From: Utricularia gibba
Taxonomy: Eukaryota; Streptophyta; Magnoliopsida; Lamiales; Lentibulariaceae
NCBI GenBank assembly: GCA_002189035.1
Contig: NEEC01000015.1
Span: forward strand, 558,001 to 622,000
Length of the DNA stretch: 64,000 nt
Reading direction: 5' to 3'
Positions within the stretch are counted from its first letter, which is position 1; each line of letters opens with the position of its first letter. Shown here in pieces: positions 11,534 to 21,900 of this stretch. The translations under genes and the position numbers were made by a program. Under the pieces are notes generated by a model. The model did no database searches. It had not been told where the DNA came from and saw nothing but the letters and a program-made list of their open reading frames with translations.

Positions 11534-13142
11534 CTAAATTCCTCTCCGAGATTCCAGCTTCTTCGTGTGCTCCAACAATATCTGTCCTTGGCAAGCAACA
11601 AATAGAGAAATGAGAATCGTTGAACACGAGATAGAAAAAAAAAAAAAAAAAAAAAACACAAAAGATGATATTGCGTTTTTTGTTGCCTATTGGTCAGAAG
11701 AAAAATTTCATACTCACCTCACGAATGTAACTAGCTACCGCTTTACATCCTTCAATGGCAAGTTGCATAACATTTTCAAAGGTGTCCATTTGCAGTTTGG
11801 CATCCATCTGCATTGACCATGGCACTCCAATTTAAGTAAAAAGAACAAACCTTCCACAGTTCAAAAACGGCAGCACAGTCAATAGACACGTGTAACAACC
11901 TGAAGTAATGTCACTTTGTCTATCTTGGAGAGGAAACCAACAGTAACATCTGGGCCACCAGCACTATCCTCTACATAGTTTAGATCTATTTCATAGCCAA
12001 ATGATGAACAATGAGACTAGTATGGGATCCTTCGCACAATGGATGATGAAAAAAAACCTCAAGTACCTAGGAGGGGTGTCCCATTGAGGTATCCAGCAGC
12101 ACATGATGTAACAAGATCTTGCATAGGAATACCGGCGTCAGCAAGCGCCAATGTTGCAGCATTTATACACGCTGATCTTGTACCTATACGAAGGCACAGT
12201 TAAATACTATTTAAGTTGAGAAACTTATAGAAGCATATGAGGATAAAGGATGGTACTGCATCACCTCCATCAGCTTGAAGCACCTGCACAAAAATGTCAA
12301 TCTGCAAAAGAAACATGCGCATTTTAGGTTTGATGGGGAACAGAAGCTACAAGGAGAAACTCTTAGTGCAACATGGGAACATTCTATTAGAAAGAAAAAC
12401 CTGAGAGCGAGGCATTAAATGTGTAAGTATACATGCTTCCATTGTCTGGCGAACAACCAGAGATATCTCGGTAGACCGCCTGCGCCCAACATCAAGATAA
12501 CTACCAAGTCGAAATAAAATACCGCAAAATCCATACTCACTCATCAAAAGCAATAAAACTTGTCATTGCACGGGCCAAATTTAAGTATCTACGACTTAAA
12601 AGAAGGTGTTTACCGATCACCCTTTGGCTTCCTCATCCGAGCACCTGTGCTGAAATTAGCCATACTATATTCGCATCTTACCTGAAAAGCGATTTAAGGC
12701 ATCATCCAAATAACAACGAAAGCCGAAGAACTTGGTTAAAAGCTGCTAGGGCACAGGAGTTACCAACGCCTTATCATTGAGTTGCTGACTCCTATTCTGA
12801 ACCTCTCTTGGACCGTATACTGCAGCAATAACTTTAGTGTTACCCATTTCAAAAACAGCCGAGCTGCACACATACAGTAAAACTAAAATCATCTCAACGA
12901 CAATCAGATGTTAAATAATTTTATGTATCAAGTCTTGACCACAATAACAGTACCCATCAGCTTTTGATACCACGCCAATTTCTGCGCGAAGCTGTCTCAT
13001 CTGTAAACGAGGAAACCATGAAATCTGAAACACTGAAAAAAGTGTGACCTTCAATCCGAACAAGAAATATTTAGAACCATACCTCCATCGGCCGCCGCCC
13101 GTCTAGACGCAAACCTTCGGGATTCACATACTCCACATTCAT
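11534..13142 (-). CDS. RRP41: Exosome complex RNase PH subunit RRP41
   Basis: Core subunit of the RNA exosome, in 3'-5' RNA processing and decay in nucleus and cytosol. Reading leftward: the first exon MNVEYVNPEGLRLDGRRPME starts at 13142; then MRQLRAEIGVVSKADG (about 13000-12950); AVFEMGNTKVIAAVYGPREV (about 12865-12800); CEYSMANFSTG and RRSTEISLVVRQTMEACILT (about 12510-12420); VLQADGGTRSACINAATLAL; VTSCAAGYLNGTPLLDLNYV; DAKLQMDTFENVMQLAIEG; and a last short exon ILLEHTKKLESRRGI* ending at 11534. Order and spacing match the roughly 240-residue plant protein, which, unlike the yeast subunit, is described as retaining phosphorolytic activity. Convergent with the GBF gene, with 218 bases between stop codons, so the 3' UTRs may overlap. 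Confidence 0.92.
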
Positions 13143-13474
13143 TATGGTAAACCTTAACCCAAAATTCCTCTGCACCGGAAAACGAGCAACCAGCGGACGG
13201 CGGTTGGAAGCAATGACACAAGGATCGACAAGGCTCAATTCAATATAAATATATAAGCCCAAACTAAAATAGAAACATGGGCCTGGGTTCACGAGACCCA
13301 CAAATCTTAAACTAATAACAAATACGCACAGCCCAAAGCAGAATATGCCCAGGACGTGAAGGCCCGCAATAAATTTCTCTCAAAATTCTCCATGAAAATC
13401 GAGTACAAATACAAATTTTGGGCCCCAATCAAAATCCTCACAAAATACTACATTCCATTCGTTCAAATAGCATG
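13143..13474. other. Spacer between RRP41 and the nucleotide-sugar transporter
   Basis: About 330 bases that must contain both the RRP41 promoter/5' UTR and the 3' UTR of the transporter, both on the minus strand. No separate gene is supported; short open frames here have no recognisable content. Confidence 0.5.
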
Positions 13475-15267
13475 TCATGAACCTGATTCTCTTGCTGCAT
13501 CAGCAGAATATCTCCGATCAACGGCAACTTCGACAGGATGGCCACTATTGGATGCAGCTTTTGGTAAATCCAGAAGCATGCTCGGAGGAGCAAAATATAT
13601 GTGTAACGACATCATGCAAATGAAAATTCCCAGAAACAACTGCATTGCGACACTTACATGGAGTGAGTGAGCGGGTTTCTATGGAATGGAACAAGGAGGG
13701 ACCGTAAACACACCTGTAGAGTCGGTCTGAAGCCGAAAAGAAATACAGACATTATCATCGTCAGCAGCATCGCCATGGAAGTTGAATAAACCTGTGAAGC
13801 ACGACCACACAAGAAGAGATAAAGTAGGATTCTCATCAGTTGGGGTGAGGAGAGTACGTCCTTGCATGGATCATTACCTTGACAATATTATCTGCGTACT
13901 TCATTAGCCACGAGACAAGAAGCCCTGTGGAACCGAGATTTAATACCACCATCCATGTGATGATGTTGTATCCGTTGAAAAGGCGCTGCCACCATGGTCC
14001 ATTTTCGAAACCAGTTCTAAAATCATCCAACACAAGCTTTGCCATGTTGAATATTGAACCAAACCTGCAATAAAGTGTTTTTTCACACCAATTAGGTGGA
14101 CTAAATGAGTTGGCAGGGGTGATTACACAGAAAGGACTCACGTGTATAGCTGAGCGTTCTGCCAGTACAGACTATCGTTGTTCCTTTTCATCAGGAATTC
14201 CGTGTAAACCCCAGCCAATGCGGAGAGACATGCTGATAGCACCCCCAGCATATAACCTTGAATCGGTGAGGAGAACAACGAGTCGCAAGGTGCTTCTCCA
14301 CATCCTTTCACCTATTTCAACCAACCAACGTTAGAGAAGATCAATAAAATGCCAATGAAGGAAATAGCTCATACGTAAGTATACGCTTTTAAGTAACAAA
14401 CCATGTTCGTCATCATGGACCCAGAAATAATTCATGTTATATGCATAAGTGACGCTCAAGCTATTATAAGTAACCAAGCTTATGAAGGCACCTGGCTGGT
14501 GGTTGTTCCAATAGCTAATAAAATGATCGCCATCCACTGCAAATTAGAAAGCTTTCTCTTCAGAAATAGCCTACACATACCCAAAAAAAAAAATCTATAT
14601 GATATGTGCTAAAAAAACATTCCAATTCATGAAGTAGAACACCAACCAATTATTTCAAAGAATCAACCTGAAAAGTATTCCAGTTGTAACAATCTTCAAG
14701 TTTCCCATTATCTGGTATGTGGAGGTATCAACAAATGTTAATGTAGCAAACTGCACATTGTTATGAATGAGGTAAATGATTGAAGGGATTGGGAATAGTC
14801 GGATGCTTCTCCAATCAGTTGTTATTTTAGGTGAAGATGAGCTCCTGCACTCCCTCCAGAGTAGAATGCTGGACACCATAAGCTGCATTCGCATACTGAT
14901 GAGTCAATATTGAAAAGTCTCATTCTAAACTTAAAAGAGTGGTTTTTTTCCATGATAACTTTGGCTTCAGCCCTATGTATAGGAACTGAACGACCCGCAT
15001 AGCAACATGAAGTTAAATACCTTAAAAACTTCAGCAAGAAAAGGAATAGTGGCATAATCATATTTGTAAACCCCATTGCTCTGTGACAATGTAGTCAAGA
15101 TTCCCTGTCGAAACACAATCAGAAAGATTAAGCCTCTCTCCTGAGACTATATTTGCATACACAAAAAAACCCACGGCAATCGGAACTTATACTCGAAATC
15201 TAGGAACTGTGACCTGAGAACTGGTTAGGAAGGTGAGCAGTATGGCGACAACATACCATTTCATCAT
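13475..15267 (-). CDS. Nucleotide-sugar transporter, CMP-sialic acid transporter 1-like
   Basis: Multi-pass Golgi membrane protein of the nucleotide-sugar/triose-phosphate translocator family. From the start at 15267: MMKWYVVAILLTFLTSSQ; GILTTLSQSNGVYKYDYATI (about 15105-15020); an exon with SSILLWRECRSS; the YLIHNNVQFATLTFVDTST and YQIMGNLKIVTTGILFR blocks (about 14780-14680); LQWMAIILLAIGTTTSQ (about 14550-14500); IQGYMLGVLSACLSALAGVY and MKRNNDSLYWQNAQLYT (14310-14150); VVLNLGSTGLLVSWLMKYAD (about 13950-13890); VYSTSMAMLLTMIMSVFLFG; and LFLGIFICMMSLHIYFAPPS to the stop. This matches Arabidopsis At5g41760 almost block by block. Plants have little or no sialic acid, so the physiological substrate is uncertain. 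Several non-coding leader exons probably extend to about 16170. Confidence 0.9.
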
Positions 15268-16556
15268 TTCCTACTCTGTCCTGCAATCATCCAAACATAC
15301 CGCATTAAGGTTACGATGTTGTTGGCTGAAGGGTAGTTTTCATTATTATCGTTTTTTTACCCTTTGCTTTCCCTTTAGTTTAATTTGAGTAAGCAAATGG
15401 GATTGATGACAACGAAACTGAATGAAAAAATTTTATGCGTACAGAATGCCTCACATATCATGCTCATTAAAGCATCTTCGGTTAGATGATCATGAACTTC
15501 ACGAGGAAGTAAGAGACATTTGCACTCTTGTCACGCCTGGAAAGATGCAAACACATTACATGATAGATACCGTATAAACAAAGCAAGAAAAAAAATGAGA
15601 AAATAGCACATTCTTCATTGTAGATCGAGAGACCCAAATCAGCTAAATCATGAAGGAATGAAGACGTACGTCTGTTACACAATAGATTGAACTAATCGAA
15701 ACACAACGCAAGAATGTAAAAAGTAAAATCTCCAAAAGCATCAAGAAAGTGACCCCAAATGAGAATACCTACTTTTTAAAATAAATTCTTGCCTCTTCTA
15801 TCGAGTGCATAACCCTTTTATTCAGATCTGGAGGCATTTTTACAAAGCAACCAACACTCAATTTAGAGCTCCCTTCGGAGAATCACACATCAACTAATAG
15901 AAAATTTTCTCCAACGACAGATGTAATCAATCCCTAGAGAACTAACGTCAAATAAAGAAACATCCTGGACTTTCAGAATCTGAAAATCACCTTCAGTAGA
16001 AATCGAAGTTCCCAGCTGCAAGATACCAAGATCACCGGAATGTCCTCCTCTTTGACTTCCCAGAAGTCTTGATCAGTGGATTAGCACATGAAAGAAATTG
16101 ATGAAGAAAGAAAACCAAAATGGGAGCGAGTAAAGATCCAAACATACAGAACTGAGACTTGGATTCAAGAAACGATCCTCTTCTGAACACATGGGCTTTA
16201 TAGTGCTGTGCCTAACGGTTAGATTCAGCCTGGGTTAGGCTGATCTACAAGATGGGCTTTGTCTCAATGGGCCTGACCATCATGTTAAATGTTTTTTTCA
16301 TTAAATTAAATTAAAATAATATTCAGATATAATTAATTTTGAGAATGGATAATTTTGTAATGACTTGTAAATAAGATAATCAACGGATAAAACGAAATAT
16401 TCTGTGAAACCAAATAAAAATATTTATTTTGGTCTCGACACGTGAAGGCATCTGTTAATTCGCCACGTGCCGGCTTCTTCCAGTACCTTCTACAGCCCTT
16501 TACAATACCGCACCGTATGAAGAAACTTTGTAACAATATTCTCTGGTTGATCCAAA
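15268..16556. other. Divergent intergenic region, transporter leader and GolS promoter
   Basis: About 1.3 kb between divergently transcribed genes. The left part (to about 16170) probably holds 5' UTR exons and introns of the transporter on the minus strand; splice-like junctions are visible but no coding potential. The right part is the upstream region of the galactinol synthase gene. No independent gene is seen. Confidence 0.55.
16439..16469. promoter_or_regulatory. Two G-box/ABRE elements upstream of galactinol synthase
   Basis: CACGTG occurs at 16439-16444 (GACACGTGAA) and 16464-16469 (GCCACGTGCC), about 90-120 bases before the start codon of the galactinol synthase gene. Paired ACGT-core elements near the transcription start are typical of ABA- and drought-responsive genes. 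The motifs are seen; stress responsiveness is inferred from the family. Confidence 0.6.
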
Positions 16557-17774
16557 ATGGCTCCGACGATTGTGAATCTCTCTGCAGAGAAGAATGGTCC
16601 TAGATATGCTTACGTGACTTTCTTGGCCGGAGATGGAGACTACGTTAAGGGAGTTGTGGGGCTGGCCAAGGGCCTCCGGAAGGTGAACTCCAAGTACCCG
16701 TTAGTGGTGGCTGTGCTACCGGACGTCCCACCGGAGCACCGCCGCATCGTCGCTGATCAGGGCTGCCTCTTACGTGAGATTCAGCGGGTGTTTCCGAGTA
16801 CTTCTTGTGATGGAACCCCATTTCTCAGACCGTACTTCGTGGTCAACTACTGTAAACTTCGACTGTGGGAGGTAAAAAAACACTCAACCTGTTTGCTTCG
16901 TGTTGATACGTCCGTGTAGTGTAATGCAGGCGCTGGAAGGGAGGTTTTGGTCTTCTGTGGATGTCTAAGCTTGATTTTTTATTGGCTTCTGGAGTGTAGT
17001 TTGTGGAGTACAACAAAATGATATACATGGATGCAGACATACAAGTGTTTGATAACATTGATCACCTTTTTGACTCGCCTGCTGCTGCGGCCCCATTCGC
17101 CGGAGTCCCCGACTGTTTGTGCGAGCTGCACGGCCAGTGTTGCTCGGAAAAGATCCGGTGGCCGAAGGAGCTGGGACCCCAGCCCCGATTTTACTTCAAC
17201 GGCGGCCTGTTCATGTTTCATCCCGCTCTTAAAACCTACAACCAGCTGCTGAGTACCCTTGAGGCCACTCCTCCTACCGCATTCGCCGAGCAGGTAACTC
17301 GCATTTATAGTGTTCAGTAGTGGAACTATAGTTGCGGGAATGTTAAAATTGGGTAGAAGATGCTCGGAAAATCAGGATTGCCCCTTTCTTCTGAATTTGT
17401 GCTTTGAAATTTTCGTGTTTCCTTTGAGGCTGTGTTGTTTGTCGGATGGGTAGGATTTCCTGAACATGTTTTTCCGGGACGCGGCGAAGCCGATGCCGGC
17501 GATGTACAACTTCCTGGTGGCGATGCTGTGGCGGCATCCGGAGTGGGTCGAGCTTGAAAACGTGAAGGTGGTGCACTACTGCGTGGCGGGATCGAAGCCC
17601 TGGAGATACACGGGGAACGAAGAGAACATGGATAGAGCAGATATCAGGATGCTTGTCAAGAAATGGTGGGATATTTACAACGATGCCAACTTGGATCTCA
17701 AGGCCGCCGCCCTCCGGAAGAAGCCCGCACTCCCAAACTCCGGCGCGGTGGCTCGCTGCGCCACCGCCTCCTAG
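16557..17774 (+). CDS. Galactinol synthase-like protein (GT8), shortened
   Basis: Galactinol synthase transfers galactose from UDP-galactose to myo-inositol, the committed step of raffinose-family oligosaccharide synthesis in the cytosol. Three exons: 16557-16871, 17000-17293, 17454-17774, giving 309 residues against roughly 330 in the family. The N-terminal block has AYVTFLAGDGDYVKGVVGLA and YPLVVAVLPDVPPEHRRI. The GT8 metal-binding motif is MIYMDADIQVFDNIDHLFD (residues ~110-130; DxD present as DAD where the family usually has DGD). Then PDCLCELHG, YFNGGLFMFHP, FAEQ-DFLNMFFRD, HYCVAGSKPWRYTG and MLVKKWWDIYND. Two oddities: about 11 residues are missing between DCLCE and KIRWP, and the family's C-terminal APSAA pentapeptide is absent (it ends ARCATAS). 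GC-rich codon use in exons 2-3 contrasts with the AT-rich flanks. Either a divergent functional isoform or a specialised paralogue. Confidence 0.85.
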
Positions 17775-18959
17775 CTCGGTGGTGGGCTTTGCGAATAGTT
17801 AATGCTGTTCTTTGGAAGTATCATGTACTCTAGAGCATGAACTACTAATAACATCTGCCCCCATTTGATACTGCTATGCACCATTATGTTATCTCCAAGT
17901 AATTAAATCTGGAGTCGGTTAAATTTTTTTTAATGTACATAGAAAAAAATGCACGAATAAAAATTTAGCAATGTATCCCACATCGACTAGCAAAGTGAAT
18001 TGGGCATGTTATAGTGTTTAATTAATATAGATTCTGATGTTTTATTAATAGGTGATTTGGTTTAATTTATATAGATTCTAATGTTTTATTAATAGGTGAT
18101 TTTGTTTAATTTATATAAATTCTAATGCTTTATTAATTTATTGAGGTTATTTGGTATAATTTATATAGATTATAATTTTTATATGAAGACTAAAATAAAA
18201 AAAAAATTCAGATTTTAGAATTAATTTAAAAAATTATTAATTTTTTTGAATATCTATTTTAATAATTAATAATAAAATAAATTCAAAAAATTATATTCAT
18301 TATTTTTTTATATATTTCAATATATATATATTATCATATTAAATTTTATAATATATAATTTAAAATACTAAATGCTATAATATAATTTTTATTATCTCAT
18401 AAAATATTTTTATAGCCTTAAAATTTATTATATTTATATAATCCCAAAATTAATTTTATTTTATGTAATCTGAAATACAATTTTAAATTAAAGTACAATA
18501 ATCTGTATGGATATATTAATTCAATGGGTTAGTTGCTGGCCTCGGTTCTTCTGAGGGAGCGGGGCCTGTCGCATCTCATCAATTCCAGTCTTACTTTTTA
18601 AAAATAATATCTAATTTATCTGCTTTTAATCTAAAATATTTGAGTGAATTACGGAGGGTGTGTATACTATTACTCGATGAGCGATTTTCCTAAAGAGGGG
18701 GTTAAAAGTGACACTGCATCCCCTAAAAATCTTTGGGAACTCAAACTGGCGCCATCATTTTTCCGTTTTCTGTGAAGATGGATTGCTAGAGCAGGACTTG
18801 GTGTATATATGTATATGTATTATGTACGCCTAGAGGGAGACTGGACCAAGGGGCAGTACTGGTTTTGTGTCAAGTTGGAGGTTTTATGTTTTCGCTGTAT
18901 TGCAAAGCGATACGAACATGTCTCAGATGATCCCCATAGAGAAGCGTGTGTTCTGAAAC
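17775..18959. other. AT-rich intergenic region, GolS to GCN2
   Basis: About 1.2 kb; roughly 17920-18500 is extremely A+T rich with no coding potential. It includes the 44-base tandem repeat listed separately. The last 300 bases are likely the 5' UTR and promoter of GCN2. No gene is seen. Confidence 0.6.
18019..18172. repeat. 44-bp tandem repeat, about 3.4 copies
   Basis: A unit containing ATAGATTCTAATGTTTTATT then AATAGGTGATTT begins at about 18027, 18071 and 18115, and a shorter degenerate copy starts near 18165. The spacing is 44, 44 and 50 bases. Copies 1 and 2 differ at only a few positions, which suggests recent slippage or unequal exchange. Confidence 0.8.
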
Positions 18960-21900
18960 ATGGGTGGTTCGAAGAAGAAGAAGAAGCGGGGAGGTGGTGG
19001 AGGTGGCGGGCGGAGATCCCAGATTAGAGACCATCATTCACTTTCCTCTGACAATTCTGATGTTGTGACTGATGAAGTTACCGCATTGTAAGTTGACTTT
19101 TCAATACATGTGGCAGGCTAATGTTTGTATGTCTTTGGCAGTGACTTCTTTTATTGGTTAATGAATCACAGGTGTGCCATATTTCAGGAGGATTGTGAAG
19201 TTGTCTCTGAGCCTCTTCAAGTAAACATCAAGCTCAGGTTCTAGATTGATATGGGGATCTTGTTTTTTGTGTCAGCATTTTACTTTCTAATTGTGGTGGA
19301 TGATGCAGGCCGTACTCAATGGACAGTACAAGTGAGGCTTTTGCGGTACTTTCAGTGAGGTCTGTATGGATTGTGATTTTTCCTAGAATTCTTTGTGTTA
19401 CTTTGAGTTGATCGCCCCATTGGTATAGATTCTTACAAGGCTATCCGTACAAATGTCCCAAGCTTGAGATAGTCCCGAGAAAGGGGTGACAGAAACTGAA
19501 GCTAACAATCTTTTGTCACGACTTATCGAACAGGTTTGTTTACAATGGTTTCTTTTCATTGAGCTTCTGTAATGTTCATGTGGTTCCCTTTCATGTAGCG
19601 GTTGACTTGCAATCTTTTCTGCCTAGACTTTCTGGATTTGATAATGATTGCAATTTGCAATTTTTATGATACAGAATATGTAGCTTGTATGGCTTTTGGA
19701 AACTCTCTTTGGTGTTTCCCTAATTTTTGTTGGAGATAAATTATGTGTTCGCAAGTTGGTAAATCCTAGCACATCGCATCGTATTACAACTGTGCGTTAT
19801 GTGCCCTGAGAAGTATTGTCGATTTGAGTCCTAAATTTTAATGAAATGAATTACGAATCAAGTTTTACTCAGTTGATGTGTTTCGGTTGCCAATTTTTTG
19901 AACCATGGCGTTCTCTCATATTGTTTGATTAATGAAATGAATTCTATACGGTTGATGCCTTTGGGATGCCATACAACATTGAATTTTGGTTTCAGGCCAA
20001 TTCTAATGCTAGAGAAGGCCGTGTAATGATCTTCAATTTGGTTGAGGCTGCCCAAGAGTTTTTGTCAGAGATAGTTCCACCAGTTGATGCACATAAACTT
20101 GTAAGCGTTTCTTTTTGTTCCGTAGTTTCCTATGTCGAGTTCTTCAAGAACAGTAAAACGGATATATTACCAGCTTCATACTTTCTAATCTGGCTGTGAT
20201 TGATGTTTTTTGGTCTGCATTAAAATTCCTAATAATTGTGTTTTTCATATGTTGTTTCACTGAGACAAGTAATGATTTTTTTTCAATGCATTCTTGCCTA
20301 ATGGAATTACAACTCTTGCTTTGATCGTTTATATTCTCTAACTGAAATAATTTTGAACAATATTGAAATTTTCATCAAAACAAAATGAAGCTCAGAAATG
20401 GCTTAGAGGTCTTGAATGTTAATGCTAGAGTGGACATTATATCCAACTATTTTATCACTCATTGAGTAATCATTCACAAATAGAATGCCAATTGAGCATA
20501 CAACTTAAACGATATATAGAGTTATTAAATTTCTAGGTCTGTTTTATGTACCTTGTCGTAAGAGCCAAGATATTCCTCAGTGCTTTGCTGCTGTATTCTA
20601 GGTGCCAAGCCATGAAATAAGCAAGCGGAAAGAGTCTTTGGAGGACTGTCCAACAATCTCAAGTGCCAGAATATTTTCTGTCGGAATATCTTTTGTATGC
20701 AGTCATGTAGATCTCTTCGTTGGTTGTGGGGAGTTCTGGCAGTGGAACCTGGGAGTGGAGGAAGCCAATGAGAAAGCATCTCCTCCGACTGTTGAAAGTT
20801 TGAATCCTGGAAACTCAAATTTGGGCAAGCACCTGGAAACACACATGAAGCTTTCAGAGGGAAAAAATGATAAGGACTTGCACAAAAAGTCACTAGTTCT
20901 AGGAACTGTTGACGAAGAGAGTGGTGAAACAGAAAGTGCTGATTCAAGCCAAAGTGATGGAGTTAAATCGGTCAGTGATTCTAAGGCACTGCGATTTCTT
21001 TATTATTTGTTCTCCTCCCTTGTCATAATTTGTTTATTTATTATCTGTTCCCTTTGGCCAGTGTTCCAAGGCCGTTTTTGTAGTTTTTACTGTTTTCCCC
21101 TGCTCATGATTTTTCATTTTCATTATCTTATGGGCCAAAGGCCTTATGACGTTGTGGCTTTAACAGCATTTAATTAATATGCTTTTTGCAATATGGGGCC
21201 CTATATATAAACCATATTATTATAGCATCATAGAATCCAGAATGCATGTTTTGATCCATGTTCTTGAGAAATGCTAAAGGATTTCATTCTGGCATTCATT
21301 TATTTGGTAAACACTATTCAAGACTTTTAGGTTGGAGAAAATACGACTTCATGCTTTGTACATATACGTCAATCTAATAAGAATTAAGTGTTTTTGAAAA
21401 GTTTGGTGATTTTGGAGCTTGTATCTATGTGCGAGCCTCATAAGGTGGTTTTTTGACCTTTTTCTGGAGACACGGATTCTTTTGAAGATTATTTGTAGTT
21501 AGGTTAGTCATGATTTGAATCTTACATGTGCAATTTTGTTTGAGCTTGTTTCACATAGAAGTTAATAATCTCCACATCTCTTTCTATAAAATTTTCTGGC
21601 TGTTGTATTATGTGGGATCAAAATTTGTATGGGTTTTTTATAAGAAGTTTGATACCCAGCCCACATTTCTTGGTACTCTATGCAAGTAGTTTTTTGAATG
21701 CAGGATTTTTTTGTGGAAGCCAATGTTTCTGACTCAGATTATGAAAATATGCCTAGTAGTAATTCATCTTCATCCTCCGAATTTATTGGTGATCAACCTA
21801 CTCAAGTAGTGAAAAGGGATTTGATTTTGGTAATTTCTAATATTTTCTGTACAAGTTTATTATTTTTTTTAGTTTTTCATGCTAGGAGTTATAATTTTCC

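Noticed and set aside
20525-20947. A 140-codon minus-strand open frame
   Set aside because: Antisense to a GCN2 exon (the [11 protein letters not shown] region); a shadow of the real coding strand.
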